A stretch of DNA of 56,889 bases from assembly GCA_019114135.1 (NCBI GenBank), contig DXGC01000072.1, forward strand, positions 1 to 56,889, written 5' to 3'. The stretch's first letter is position 1. Every line of letters starts with the position of its first letter. This document shows positions 8,400-17,696 of the stretch, one piece after another. This DNA comes from Candidatus Corynebacterium avicola (GTDB lineage: Bacteria > Actinomycetota > Actinomycetes > Mycobacteriales > Mycobacteriaceae). Position numbers and translations under genes: made by a program. The notes under the pieces are model-generated. The model had not been told where the DNA came from. It was given only the letters and a program-made list of their open reading frames with translations, and did no database searches.

Positions 8400-8675
8400 C
8401 CTTTGATATAGTATCGGGATCATTCTCAGATCATAATCGCACCCAATAATCATTGGCCACTAACATCAGCATATGCAACAGGGTGATGACAAAAAGAAAA
8501 TGTGCAATGCTCTCAAATGAACCCTCAGGTAGAATAAACTAGAGTAAAATGGCGACGCCGTTCAATACCACCGGCGAATCGATCGCTTCATTGGGAGAAA
8601 TTTTCAAATTAGGGAAGTTCATTCTGAGAGTCCGCCGTCTCAGTCAAAAGAAAAGTAGATTTCTGTACGCCCGGC
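8400..8675. other. AT-rich gap between IS copy 1 and lepA, no convincing gene
   Basis: 276 bp clearly richer in A+T than the surrounding core genes. A plus-strand frame from ATG 8549 (MATPFNTTGESIASLGEIF...) runs into lepA antisense and is probably spurious beyond 8675. On the minus strand a short hydrophobic stretch (HFLFVITLLHMLMLVAN) lies between stops. The composition resembles the membrane-protein gene at 10754, so it may be a relic of the same imported DNA. Confidence 0.4.
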
Positions 8676-10526
8676 CTAGCCCTCGTCGGTCGACAACGCA
8701 GCAACAAACGCCTCCTGAGGCACCGACACCGAGCCGATGTTCTTCATGCGCTTCTTGCCCTCCTTCTGCTTCTCCAGCAGCTTCTTCTTGCGGGAGATGT
8801 CGCCACCATAGCACTTACTGAGGACATCCTTACGCAAAGCGCGGATATTCGTTCGGGAAATGATCTTCGAGCCGATCGCAGCCTGCACCGGGACCTCGAA
8901 CTGCTGGCGAGGGATCAGCTCCTTGAGCTTCGCGGTCATCTTGTTGCCGTAGTGCAGCGCATGATCCCGGTGCACGATCGCGCTGAACGCATCCACGGGC
9001 TCCCCCTGCAGCAGGATGTCCACCTTCACCAGGTCAGACTCCTGCTCGCCGTTCTCCTCGTAGTTCAGCGAGGCATAACCCTTCGTCCGCGACTTCAGCA
9101 TGTCGAAGAAGTCGAACACGATCTCACCCAGCGGCATCCGGTACCGCAGCTCCACGCGGTCCGTCGAGAGGAAGTCCATGTTCTTCATCTGGCCACGCTT
9201 TGACTGGCACAGGTCCATCGTCCCGCCCAGGAACTCCTCCGGAACGATCACCGTCAGATCCACCATCGGCTCGTAGACCTCGCGAAGCTTACCCTCCGGC
9301 CAATCCGACGGGTTCTGCACGTGCATCTCCTCGCCGTCCTCCCCCACCACGCGGTACACGACCGACGGAGCCGTCGAGATCAGGTCTAGGTCGAACTCGC
9401 GCTCCAGCCGGACACGGGTGATCTCCATATGCAAAAGTCCCAGGAAGCCGCAACGGAAACCGAAGCCCAGCGCCGTGGACGTCTCCGGCTCGAACGTCAG
9501 CGAGGCATCGTTGAGCTGCAGCTTCTCGATCGCTTCACGCAGCTCCGGGTACTGGTTCGCCGAGATCGGGAACAGGCCCGAGTACACCATCGGTGTCGGC
9601 TCCCTGTACCCCTGCAGCGGATCCTCGGCACCGTTGTTCGCCCAGGTGACCGTGTCGCCCACCTTCGACTGGCGCACGTCCTTGGCACCGGTGATGATGT
9701 AGCCGACCTCGCCGACCCCCAGTCCCTTCGACTTCTCCGGCTGGGGTGAGATGATCCCCACCTCCTGGAGCTCATGTGTGGAGCCGGTGGACATCATCTC
9801 GATCTTCTGGCGGGGCTCAAGCTTGCCGTCCATCATGCGGATGTAGGTCACCACTCCGCGGAAGACGTCATAGACGGAGTCGAAAATCAACGCGCGTGCC
9901 GGAGCGTCCTGCTCCCCCTCCGGTGCCGGCACCAGCTCGCACACCTTGTCCATCAGCTCCAGGATGCCCTCACCGGTCTTCGCCGAGATGCGCAGCACGT
10001 CCTCCGGCTCACAGCCGATGATGCCGGCGATCTCCTCGGAGTACTTCTCCGGGTCCGCTGCCGGCAGGTCGATCTTGTTGAGGACCGGGATGATCTCCAG
10101 GTCGTTCTCCATCGCCAGGTAGAGATTCGCCAGCGTCTGCGCCTCGATGCCCTGTGCGGCGTCCACCAGCAGGATCGCACCCTCACAGGCCTCCAGCGCA
10201 CGGGAGACCTCGTAGGTGAAGTCCACGTGGCCGGGGGTGTCGATCAGGTGCAGCACCAGCTCCTCGTCCTTGTGTGCACCGGAACGCGGCACCCACGGCA
10301 GACGAACGTTCTGCGCCTTGATCGTGATGCCACGTTCGCGCTCGATGTCCATGTTGTCGAGGTACTGGTCGCGCATGTCACGGTCCTCGATGACGCCCGA
10401 CATCTGCAGGATGCGGTCTGCCAACGTGGACTTGCCGTGGTCGATGTACGCGATGATGCAGAAGTTCCGGATCCGCGAAGGGTCGGTGAACGTCTCGCGG
10501 GCGTAGTTCTTCTGCTTGGGGGCCAT
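8676..10526 (-). CDS. lepA: Elongation factor 4 (ribosomal back-translocase LepA)
   Basis: 616 residues, the usual length. A GTPase that acts on ribosomes to promote back-translocation or remodelling under stress. Seen: [13 protein letters not shown] (P-loop), RERGITI (switch I), DTPGHVDF (switch II), NKIDLP (base specificity), domains II and V, and the LepA-specific C-terminus with [14 protein letters not shown] and a lysine-rich tail ([16 protein letters not shown]). AGGAGG lies just upstream of ATG 10526. It is usually near rpsT and holA in corynebacteria; here about 9 kb of inserted DNA separates it from rpsT. Confidence 0.98.
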   Translation of the reverse strand: MAPKQKNYARETFTDPSRIRNFCIIAYIDHGKSTLADRILQMSGVIEDRDMRDQYLDNMDIERERGITIKAQNVRLPWVPRSGAHKDEELVLHLIDTPGHVDFTYEVSRALEACEGAILLVDAAQGIEAQTLANLYLAMENDLEIIPVLNKIDLPAADPEKYSEEIAGIIGCEPEDVLRISAKTGEGILELMDKVCELVPAPEGEQDAPARALIFDSVYDVFRGVVTYIRMMDGKLEPRQKIEMMSTGSTHELQEVGIISPQPEKSKGLGVGEVGYIITGAKDVRQSKVGDTVTWANNGAEDPLQGYREPTPMVYSGLFPISANQYPELREAIEKLQLNDASLTFEPETSTALGFGFRCGFLGLLHMEITRVRLEREFDLDLISTAPSVVYRVVGEDGEEMHVQNPSDWPEGKLREVYEPMVDLTVIVPEEFLGGTMDLCQSKRGQMKNMDFLSTDRVELRYRMPLGEIVFDFFDMLKSRTKGYASLNYEENGEQESDLVKVDILLQGEPVDAFSAIVHRDHALHYGNKMTAKLKELIPRQQFEVPVQAAIGSKIISRTNIRALRKDVLSKCYGGDISRKKKLLEKQKEGKKRMKNIGSVSVPQEAFVAALSTDEG

Positions 10527-10753
10527 GGGTGTCGTCCTCCTGGTGATAATTGCCGATCAGGTCGAGCCTACCCTGTCGAAAGCTCATCCTCCGAACCCAA
10601 CCTCAGCTACGCTCCCAAATACGCTACAAGAGCTGTACTACCACCCTTACACCGAAAACCGTCCGCGACCTTCAAAGACACATTCCGATCTAGAATAGAC
10701 GGAAGAAGCCCCAGTTGGGTCGTACAGAATCCATTACCTGAGCAAGGAAGACC

Positions 10754-12247
10754 ATGCGCGAGAACACCCCTCACATACCCCCAAAGAACCCATCCTCCGG
10801 ACGTATATCTAGCCAACTGGGGTGGCTTATAGGGATTCCACTGTTTTGCATAGTACTTGGCTGGGCTACCGTCTGCTTGGGAGCTCAAATAATACAACTT
10901 AACGGAAAACAGTACAACTACGATATACCATGCATAGTCAACCAGAGAGATGGATTCAGTATAGATCAAGATTACAGCAACCTTCAGGAGTGTGCCTATT
11001 TTGAAATAGGAAACGGAAAAGTGGATATGAATGCTCTCCACATTATCGCTTCACAAGAAGAACAGGGAACAAACTCCGAATCCCCCATCAGCATGTTTCA
11101 GCTTAAAGATGGTTTCCGACCCTTCCTTGCTCTCAATCTTTCCTACTCGAATGTACTGGCGATCATCGCTATAGCAACAACGATGTCGATCGCTTTCGCC
11201 ACCCACAGTTTATCCGTCAATTCCAGCCTAAAGAGCATCGAGCTTAAATCACGCAGCAAGACGAATAATAAATTCAAGCCAGCGAGGGCTTCAGCGTGGC
11301 CCTCTCGTCCAGCGCCACCAAGACCAGACGAGTCCGCTGCCCGACAGTTCTCTATGCTTCAGTCTGTCAATGGTATAAATCTACTAATCGGACTTTCGCT
11401 AGGGATATCTTCATTCGTCCTGACAGTACTTTTCGCTGCATCGGAAATAGCATCGCGACCGTTCGTAACGGGGAGCTTTTCTCCGTGGGAGAAAACCGGG
11501 TGGGATGCCGCCATCGAGCTCCTCGCGGAACTCACACATCCAAGGTATTTGCTTCCAGCGTTCTTCTCCATAGCAATTATTGTACTGGTCGTATATAGCC
11601 TATGGCTCGGTAATGATCAAAAGATCAAAGAAACAAGGGAGCGGGTTCTGCAGATTAAAACAAGGCAATGGAGGAGCTTTGTCCGGTCACAAAGGGCCCC
11701 TCAAACCGATCTATTCTCATTATGGGAACGATTCCCGACGCGAACCAGATTCACTACTTGGATCCTCGCTGTAGCAATGTTCTTTGTTATGCTGATCGCC
11801 CTCCCGATCCTGATATCATTTCCGGTAGTAAAAGTAACGTCTCCGGGATACACTTCCCTTCTAGCTATGGCGAGTATGTTTTCTCTTTTTGCCGCATACT
11901 TCTTATCGGAGATCGTCGCACGCTACTATTGGGGAATTGCAGATTCATCAACCATCGTGTCCTTGGTGCCACTTATACTGATGACGGTAGCATCTACATT
12001 ACCGGGGCTTCTGGCACTGAGCGTCCACGGAGATATCGAAAACCCAATATTCTCCATAACTTTTCTGTTTACAATTCCTGTAGTGTACTGTTCAAGTTCA
12101 TTACTGTTTACATACTATGCCTGCAAGCTCTATACTTCAATCGCCATTCGAAAAGGCGGGAACGCCCTATTAGCTGTATTTTTCCCGATGGTCAGTATGG
12201 TAATGTCTGATGTCTCCCGTCGGCTTGATCCAAACACTCGAAGCTGA
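10754..12247 (+). CDS. AT-rich polytopic membrane protein, unknown function
   Basis: 497 residues with about nine predicted membrane helices (roughly 22-46, 128-155, 206-231, 265-288, 338-362, 370-392, 401-422, 431-455, 468-485). An extracytoplasmic loop of about 80 residues follows helix 1 and contains cysteines (PCIVN, QECAYF). A basic cytoplasmic linker (about 160-200) carries a PSRPAPPRP stretch. The ribosome-binding site aaggaag (10743-10749) precedes ATG 10754. Codon use favours AT-rich codons (ATA, AGA, TTA), very unlike the neighbouring core genes, which suggests recent transfer. I do not recognise the family; a transporter, sensor or defence-related membrane protein are all possible. 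Confidence 0.75.
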   Translation: MRENTPHIPPKNPSSGRISSQLGWLIGIPLFCIVLGWATVCLGAQIIQLNGKQYNYDIPCIVNQRDGFSIDQDYSNLQECAYFEIGNGKVDMNALHIIASQEEQGTNSESPISMFQLKDGFRPFLALNLSYSNVLAIIAIATTMSIAFATHSLSVNSSLKSIELKSRSKTNNKFKPARASAWPSRPAPPRPDESAARQFSMLQSVNGINLLIGLSLGISSFVLTVLFAASEIASRPFVTGSFSPWEKTGWDAAIELLAELTHPRYLLPAFFSIAIIVLVVYSLWLGNDQKIKETRERVLQIKTRQWRSFVRSQRAPQTDLFSLWERFPTRTRFTTWILAVAMFFVMLIALPILISFPVVKVTSPGYTSLLAMASMFSLFAAYFLSEIVARYYWGIADSSTIVSLVPLILMTVASTLPGLLALSVHGDIENPIFSITFLFTIPVVYCSSSLLFTYYACKLYTSIAIRKGGNALLAVFFPMVSMVMSDVSRRLDPNTRS

Positions 12248-12363
12248 CTTATCGTTATTCTCTATTCGTAGTCTAAGAATCGCTTACAGATGAGCGTAGA
12301 AATATCATCAACTCGAGCAGTTTCGACCGTTTCTCACCGATCTCTTTCAACGAAATATTCTGC

Positions 12364-12773
12364 TGGATTCTCATGCCAGGAAGTGCGCGGATGTACCTTT
12401 TTGGATCTTCAGGGTTACACAAATACAGTACCCGTTGCCGGTACATACTTTTAATTGTCGCACCGTCTTATGGCTGGACCAAGAACTTTTCGCGCGCCTT
12501 ACAGCAAACTTCGTCGTAGAGTTGATTTTCCTCACCGTAAGATTCGCGGCCCCATTATCACCGAAGCAGCCAGTGACGGTATCTTTACGATCATCAGGGC
12601 TAACTTGGAGGACATGGTCGAAGTTTGCGGGGACTGCACACTCCCCCGCGGGGATACAGCAGGACCAAGTCCAACATCAACTCGTCGACCTGACCGTCCT
12701 GGGATCCCCCCCCCCACTTGCGCCTGCGGGCGCCCGCTTCGCCCGAAGAAACATCACCTTCAGAAGGTTTTCC
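12364..12773 (+). pseudogene. Decayed ISL3-family element, 5' part (interrupted by the intact IS)
   Basis: On the plus strand, fragments in two frames recall the ISL3 transposase N-terminus: ITEAASDGIFTII...VCGDC (compare ITDAADAGTLTVI...TCPDC in the intact copy), then QQDQVQHQLVDLTVLGSP (compare KRDHVRRRLVDLPVVGFP) and a partial KVF where the intact copy has KIF. Upstream non-coding bases (ttgccggtacat) also match the IS leader (tggccggtacaa), so the element probably begins near 12364, though its terminal repeat is badly degraded. It continues at 14239. Confidence 0.8.
12766..12773. repeat. 8-bp target-site duplication, left copy (ggttttcc)
   Basis: The sequence ggttttcc directly abuts the left inverted repeat of the intact ISL3 element and recurs at 14231-14238 beside the right one. 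Eight base pairs is the usual ISL3 duplication. Confidence 0.92.
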
Positions 12774-14230
12774 GGCTCTTCGCGATTCACAGTGCATGGA
12801 TCCGGTCCTGAAGCTGTCCGGAGTGGATCAATGACCGCAATATGTAGTGGTCCAGATTCCTGAACCCCAGGGCGATACCACGCAGATGCTCCAACCTGCC
12901 GTTGACGGCCTCGACCGGCCCGTTGGACGCGCCGATGTCGAAGTACGCCAGAATGTCGTCACGGCGACGCCACAACGTCCGACCGAACTGCGCAAGCTCC
13001 TCCAGCCCCGCAGGTAAGCCTTTGCGCAGCGTGTTGATCAGTGTTTCCATCAACTTCTTGCCCTCGGCCTTGCGCGGATGCGAGTACGCGGCGATGACGT
13101 CCTGGTAGAACCCCCAGGTCACTTCCAGGGCAATGTGGTCATCATCAGCCGCCCACAGAACCTCCAGACGCTTCTTCTGCCGATCAGTCAGAAAGCCGAA
13201 CCTGGTCAACAGTGTTTTCCGGTGCTTGTACAGCGGATCGGTTCTCTTCCCGCGTCGCCCGGTCGTTTCGCGCTGCAGGCGTTGTCGACAGCCGGTGAGC
13301 TTCTCGGCGGCCAGATGCACGACATGAAACGGATCCATGACTTTCCTCGCCGCCGGGAGAGCATGGTCGACGGCGGTGGCGTAGCCGGTGAACCCGTCCA
13401 TGGTCACCACCTGCACCGCGTCACGGAAGTCCCGGTCACGTTCTGTCAGCCAGGTGCGCAGGACTTCAGCACTGCGTCCGGGCCGCATGTCGATCAGACG
13501 TGCCGGCCCGGTCCCGTCAGCTAGCGGGGTCAGATCCACCAGCACCGTGACCATCGCGGACGGCTCGCCGGGCCGGCGGGTGTGCTTCCAGACGTGTTCG
13601 TCGACACCGAGGATCCGTACCCCGGCCAGATGGTCCGGATCAGCATAGACCAGATCGCGGACGGCATTGACGGCGATCGTGTTGACCAGTTCCCAGCCCA
13701 CCCCGAGGGCTTTGGCGGTGGCAGTCACACTCATCCGGTCGACTGCGAGTCGTTGCAGGATCCAGCGGGTCACCCACCGGGTCATTTTCGCCCCGTCGTC
13801 AGCACAGGCCAGCGACGCCTGGAAGATCTTCCTGCTGCAGGTGGGATTGGTGCAGGTGAAGCGAGGGACCCGGATGTGCAGCCGGGTCGGGAAGCCGACC
13901 ACCGGCAGATCGACGAGTCGACGTCGAACGTGATCCCGCTTGACTCCAGGGTGAGTGCAATCCGGGCAGGTGTCGGTGACGGTCACCGGGGTCGCGTTGA
14001 TGACGGTGAGGGTACCGGCGTCGGCGGCGTCGGTGATGCTCAGTCCGATTTCTGCGGTGCGGCAGATAGTGTCGGCGACGAGGTTGCCAGTAGTGTGCAC
14101 TTCTAGGGTCCTGGTTCGGCTCGGATGAAGGTGTGGAAACTCTCATCTTGTACCGGCCAGGGCCTCTACATGTTGTGCCACACCGAGCCCTCATCCCACG
14201 TCAGCTACGCACTCTGAATCGCGAAGAGCC
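12774..14230 (-). mobile_element. ISL3-family insertion sequence (IS31831-like), copy 2, intact
   Basis: 1457 bp. Terminal inverted repeats: left ggctcttcgcgattcacag (12774-12792) and right ctctgaatcgcgaagagcc (14212-14230), continuing a few bases inward with one mismatch. It is flanked by 8-bp direct repeats ggttttcc. Length, repeat sequence and transposase size fit the corynebacterial IS31831/IS1207 group of the ISL3 family. It sits inside, and opposite to, an older decayed member of the same family. Confidence 0.95.
12787..14100 (-). CDS. ISL3-family transposase, intact
   Basis: 437 residues. Seen in order: an N-terminal zinc ribbon (TCPDC about 44-48 and FTCTNPTC about 80-87), a helix-turn-helix region (MSVTATAKALGVGWELV), and the DDE catalytic domain with acidic residues in GVDEHVW, VVTMDG and AVNGRLEH. 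The C-terminus GFRNLDHYILRSLIHSGQL is shared with copy 1 and with the decayed copy. It catalyses cut-and-paste or copy movement of its element. No internal stop or frameshift was found, so it could be active. Confidence 0.95.
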   Translation of the reverse strand: MHTTGNLVADTICRTAEIGLSITDAADAGTLTVINATPVTVTDTCPDCTHPGVKRDHVRRRLVDLPVVGFPTRLHIRVPRFTCTNPTCSRKIFQASLACADDGAKMTRWVTRWILQRLAVDRMSVTATAKALGVGWELVNTIAVNAVRDLVYADPDHLAGVRILGVDEHVWKHTRRPGEPSAMVTVLVDLTPLADGTGPARLIDMRPGRSAEVLRTWLTERDRDFRDAVQVVTMDGFTGYATAVDHALPAARKVMDPFHVVHLAAEKLTGCRQRLQRETTGRRGKRTDPLYKHRKTLLTRFGFLTDRQKKRLEVLWAADDDHIALEVTWGFYQDVIAAYSHPRKAEGKKLMETLINTLRKGLPAGLEELAQFGRTLWRRRDDILAYFDIGASNGPVEAVNGRLEHLRGIALGFRNLDHYILRSLIHSGQLQDRIHAL

Positions 14231-14238
14231 GGTTTTCC
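14231..14238. repeat. 8-bp target-site duplication, right copy (ggttttcc)
   Basis: Direct copy of 12766-12773, immediately outside the right inverted repeat of the intact ISL3 element. Confidence 0.92.
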
Positions 14239-15236
14239 AAACCTCCCAACGTGTGCCGACAACATTACCCAGATAGAACACCGGAGGAATCGCGAGAACC
14301 TGAAATTGCTCAGCATCGACCAGACTAGTGTCGCCGCCAATACGAAAGTACTCGGCGTGGGGTGGAAATTGGTCAACGAAGTCGCCCGGGAGCCTCGTCT
14401 ACGTCGGCCCGTTCCACGTCGCTGGCGTGCGAATTCACGGGTCTGATAAGCATGTGTCGACTAACACTGGCCACTCCACATAGATGTCCTGTATGGTCAC
14501 TGTGGGAGGATCCAACTCCGCCGCCGAAATTTCCGTATCAGCACGTCCGATCGACCTGCGGCTTCGTCGTGGGCCTGATGCCCTGCGCAAACGGATTCAT
14601 GAACGTGATCCCGGGCTCCCGGGGCCAAAGTGCAGGTCGGGTTTCACCGGGTATGCGACCGCTGTCGGGCAGGCTTTCCTAGGGGTAAGGAGAGTCGCGG
14701 ACTGAGCATTCGTCTATCTGTGTTCTAAGATACTCAGGGGGTACCCGCAATGCCTACGGCGGAAGACCGCGGGAGACCGCGTGGGAAAGGATTCCCCACA
14801 GCAACGGCACCGCCGTTCTCTATTGACCAAGATCGGCTCCTCGACGGATCAATGCCAGAATCTCCTGTGGGACATCGATGATGACTTCGTAACACTACAG
14901 GTAACCTGGGCGCTCTTCGACGAACTGATCAGCGGGTCTAGTTGTCCGGCGGGTCACAGAGCATTAGATTGTTGCGCAGGAAGATTGACACACTGCGCAG
15001 GGGCCGACCTGCGGGTCTAGAAGAGTTGGCGCGACGGTACGGGAATTGTGAAACCGACAGGCAGACATCCTCGTCTACTTCCACGTGGGCACGTCCATCG
15101 CGCCAGTCGAGGAGATCAACAGACGGTGGGAGCTCTACCCTGGGTTTCGGGAATCCTGACCATTACATCTTGAGGTCACTGATCCACTAGGGCCGTTGCG
15201 GGACTGGTTTAACGCACCTTGAATCGACCCGAGATA
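14239..15236 (+). pseudogene. Decayed ISL3-family element, 3' part
   Basis: Continues the plus-strand transposase interrupted at 12773. Recognisable fragments in shifting frames: TKVLGVGWKLVNEVA, FHVAGVRIHGSDKHV (compare HLAGVRILGVDEHV), GFTGYATAVGQAFLGVRRVAD, RRSLLTKIGSSTDQCQNLLWDIDDDFVTLQVTW (split here for length: the DDDFVTLQVTW part is the best match), GLEELARR, and GFGNPDHYILRSLIH before a stop at 15188-15190. A degraded terminal repeat (cttgaatcgacccgag) lies near 15219-15234. Many stops and shifts show long inactivity. Confidence 0.85.
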
Positions 15237-15277
15237 GCTGGTTCTCTACGGCCCAAATGCTGCGTTACGGTGGGACG

Positions 15278-15760
15278 ATGAACACGATCCACACCCTGTC
15301 CCAGGACGACTGGCTGAACTGGAAAGCCCTTCGACTGGAGGCCTTGCGCGAGTCCCCTGCCGCGATCGGGTCTGGATGCGAGGACTGGAAAGACGCAGCC
15401 GACTCAGTGTGGCGACAACAGCTGAGCAATCCGGACCTCTTCCACGTCGCGGCGAAACGAGATGGGTCCTGGATCGGCATGGTGCGGGGAATGGTGGACC
15501 ACGACGGGCACACCGTCGAGCTGATCTCCATGTGGGTCGCACCGTCCGCCCGGGGCACCGGTGCAGCTGACCAACTCGTCGGTCACATCGAGGAGTGGGG
15601 ACGTGAGCGCACCACCGAGCTGTGGTTGTCGGTGATGCCCCACAATGAGCGCGCCATCGCGCTGTACTCCAGGCTCGGCTTCGAGCACTCCGACGAGGTG
15701 GGTGCCCCGCTCCCCGACGGCTCCGCGCGCGAACTCCGGATGGTCAAAGCCTTCGGCTGA
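15278..15760 (+). CDS. GNAT-family N-acetyltransferase
   Basis: 160 residues from ATG 15278 (an upstream in-frame ATG at 15257 would add seven residues; GGTGGG lies close before 15278). Seen: the N-terminal LRLEALRESP motif typical of these acetyltransferases, the acetyl-CoA-binding core VELISMWVAPSARGTGAADQL with the R/Q-x-x-G-x-G/A pattern, then NERAIALYSRLGF near the C-terminus. The substrate is unknown. It begins about 40 bp beyond the decayed IS end. Confidence 0.9.
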   Translation: MNTIHTLSQDDWLNWKALRLEALRESPAAIGSGCEDWKDAADSVWRQQLSNPDLFHVAAKRDGSWIGMVRGMVDHDGHTVELISMWVAPSARGTGAADQLVGHIEEWGRERTTELWLSVMPHNERAIALYSRLGFEHSDEVGAPLPDGSARELRMVKAFG

Positions 15761-15807
15761 ACCTCGCCTCCACAGACCGCCGACCACACCGGGTACCATC
15801 GGGACCC

Positions 15808-16329
15808 ATGAACCCAGTCCGGCGCCTCCTCGAGCGGTACTTCCACCACCGCGGCAACCTCGACGAAGGCCTGGCCGAACTGCACTCCAACCTCGGCCTG
15901 GACCAGAGCACGCACACCACCGCCAGGGCCAAGGCCGTCACCGTCACCACCCCGACCGAAGAACACGCCCGCCCGGTCATCTACGCACCCGACATGGACG
16001 GCCAGGCCGACCCCGGCGAGGTCATCTGGTACCACATCCTCCCCGACCGCTATGCCACCCCGGAACTGCGCGCCTGCATCGTGGTGGGGCGCAACCGCCA
16101 CACCCTGCTCGGCATGCTCATCAGCTCCAACCCCGACCATGACGAGGAGGACAATTGGGTCCCCATCGGCGCCGGCCTGTGGGACCCACGCGGCAACGAG
16201 TGCTGGGCCCGCGCCGACCGGATCATCGAGATCCCGGAGGCCGACATCCAACGCCGCGGCGTCTCCATGCCGGAGCGACGCTACGACCGCATCGCCGCCA
16301 CCCTGCGCGACGACTACCAGTGGACCTGA
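15808..16329 (+). CDS. PemK/MazF-like protein
   Basis: 173 residues. After an N-terminal helical region (1-45) comes VIYAPDMDGQADPGEVIWYHI, characteristic of the actinobacterial PemK/MazF-like group, then ACIVVGRN (compare RPVLVIGR) and WVPIGAGLWD. Family members are RNA-cleaving toxins, but this subgroup often lacks a neighbouring antitoxin, and I see none here. It starts 47 bp after the acetyltransferase and 13 bp before alkB, so it could share a transcript with the DNA repair pair. Toxic activity is unproven. Confidence 0.7.
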   Translation: MNPVRRLLERYFHHRGNLDEGLAELHSNLGLDQSTHTTARAKAVTVTTPTEEHARPVIYAPDMDGQADPGEVIWYHILPDRYATPELRACIVVGRNRHTLLGMLISSNPDHDEEDNWVPIGAGLWDPRGNECWARADRIIEIPEADIQRRGVSMPERRYDRIAATLRDDYQWT

Positions 16330-16342
16330 ACAGAAACAGAGC

Positions 16343-17014
16343 ATGAACGACAAGAACCAACCCACCCTGTTCGACCTCCACGCCCCGGCCTCCGACCTTC
16401 CCGACGGCGCACATCACCGTCCCGAATGGCTCACCAGCGACCAGCAGCGGTGGATCGCCGCCCAGTCCGCTTCCTGGGCCAAGGGGCCGGTTCCGCCGCA
16501 TTCCCCCACGGTCCACGGCCACCCGATGAGCGTTTCCATGCTCTGCCTCGGCTGGCACTGGAACCCCAACCGCGGCTACAGCCGCATCGCCCACGACGTC
16601 AACAACCGGGCCGTCCTGCCGGTGCCGGAATGGCTCGTCAACCTCGGTCGACGCGCGGTGGCGGACGCCACCGGCGACGCCACGCTCGCAGCGTCCTACA
16701 CCCCCGACGTCGCCCTGGTGAACCATTACGCCGAGGCGGCGAAGATGGGCATGCACCGCGACGCCGACGAGCGCGCGGATTCACCGGTGGTGTCGCTGTC
16801 GATCGGTGACACCTGCCGCTTCCGCTTCGGCAACGCCACCTCGCGCAACCGGCCGTACACGGATGTGTGGCTGGCGTCCGGCGACCTCTTCGTCTTCGGC
16901 GGGCCGGCGCGGCAGAACTACCACGGGGTGACGAAGGTCTACCCCAACACCGCGCCCCACGACTGCGGCGTGCAGGGGCGGCTGAACATCACGTTGCGCG
17001 AGACGGGGTTCTAG
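16343..17014 (+). CDS. alkB: AlkB-type alpha-ketoglutarate-dependent DNA dealkylase
   Basis: 223 residues from ATG 16343. It oxidatively removes methyl groups from 1-methyladenine and 3-methylcytosine. Seen: NHYAEAAKMGMHRDADE with the HxD iron ligands, VVSLSIGDTCRFRFG, the distal histidine in NYHGVTKV, and the RLNITLR arginines that bind 2-oxoglutarate. Although the frame is open further upstream, this start fits the family length and follows the PemK-like gene by 13 bp. Only 4 bases separate it from tag, forming a DNA-alkylation repair unit. Confidence 0.92.
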   Translation: MNDKNQPTLFDLHAPASDLPDGAHHRPEWLTSDQQRWIAAQSASWAKGPVPPHSPTVHGHPMSVSMLCLGWHWNPNRGYSRIAHDVNNRAVLPVPEWLVNLGRRAVADATGDATLAASYTPDVALVNHYAEAAKMGMHRDADERADSPVVSLSIGDTCRFRFGNATSRNRPYTDVWLASGDLFVFGGPARQNYHGVTKVYPNTAPHDCGVQGRLNITLRETGF

Positions 17015-17018
17015 GCAG

Positions 17019-17642
17019 ATGTCGGACGATCTGGTCACCGGCGCCGACGGACTGGCGCGCCCGGCGTGGGCCGCAGCGTCCGACCTGCTCACGACGTACT
17101 ACGACACCGAATGGGGCATGCCGGTCACCGACGAGGCCGGCGTCTTCGAACGCCTCACCCTCGAGGCGTTCCAGTCGGGGCTGAGCTGGGCGACGGTGCT
17201 GCGCAAGCGTCCCGCCTTCCGCACCGCCTTCGGCGGTTTCGAGCCGGACGTCGTCGCCGGGTTCGGCGAAGCGGACGTCGAGCGGTTGATGCAGGACGCT
17301 GCGATCATCCGCAACCGCCGCAAGATCGAGGCCACGATCAGCAATGCTCGGGCGACTGTTGCGCTGCGGGGACGCTACGGGGAGGGCACGGGGCTGGCGG
17401 AGTTCGTGTGGTCCTTCCGGCCGGAGGTCACACCGCGGCCAGCGACCATCGCGGAAGTACCGACGGCCTCCCCGGAGTCCACGGCGCTGTCGAAGGCCTT
17501 GAAGAAGGAGGGTTTCGTATTCGTCGGACCAACCACGATGCATGCGCTGATGGAGGCGATCGGACTGGTGGACACGCACCTGACCGGCTCACACCGACGC
17601 GGCTGCTCGGGATTGTGGAAGGACGACGGCACACAGAGGTAG
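17019..17642 (+). CDS. tag: DNA-3-methyladenine glycosylase I, atypical zinc site
   Basis: 207 residues. It excises 3-methyladenine from DNA. Family motifs: YYDTEWGMPVTDE, LTLEAFQSGLSWATVLRKR (with the conserved glutamate), DAAIIRNRRKIEA, FVWSF, and SKALKKEGFVFVGPTT. In E. coli Tag the zinc snap uses Cys4, His17, His175 and Cys179. At the equivalent places this protein has Pro (RPAW), Tyr (YYDTEWG), His (DTHLTGS) and Ser, so three of four ligands are missing. The fold probably closes without zinc. It lies 4 bp after alkB. Confidence 0.93.
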   Translation: MSDDLVTGADGLARPAWAAASDLLTTYYDTEWGMPVTDEAGVFERLTLEAFQSGLSWATVLRKRPAFRTAFGGFEPDVVAGFGEADVERLMQDAAIIRNRRKIEATISNARATVALRGRYGEGTGLAEFVWSFRPEVTPRPATIAEVPTASPESTALSKALKKEGFVFVGPTTMHALMEAIGLVDTHLTGSHRRGCSGLWKDDGTQR

Positions 17643-17696
17643 TATCGGTCACGAAAGATGTGATTCACGACACACATCCACCGGAGGTGGCCGAGC

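Noticed and set aside
8549..8821. Short plus-strand frame MATPFNTTGES...
   Set aside because: It has no ribosome-binding site, runs through the lepA stop into its antisense strand and shows no family motif.
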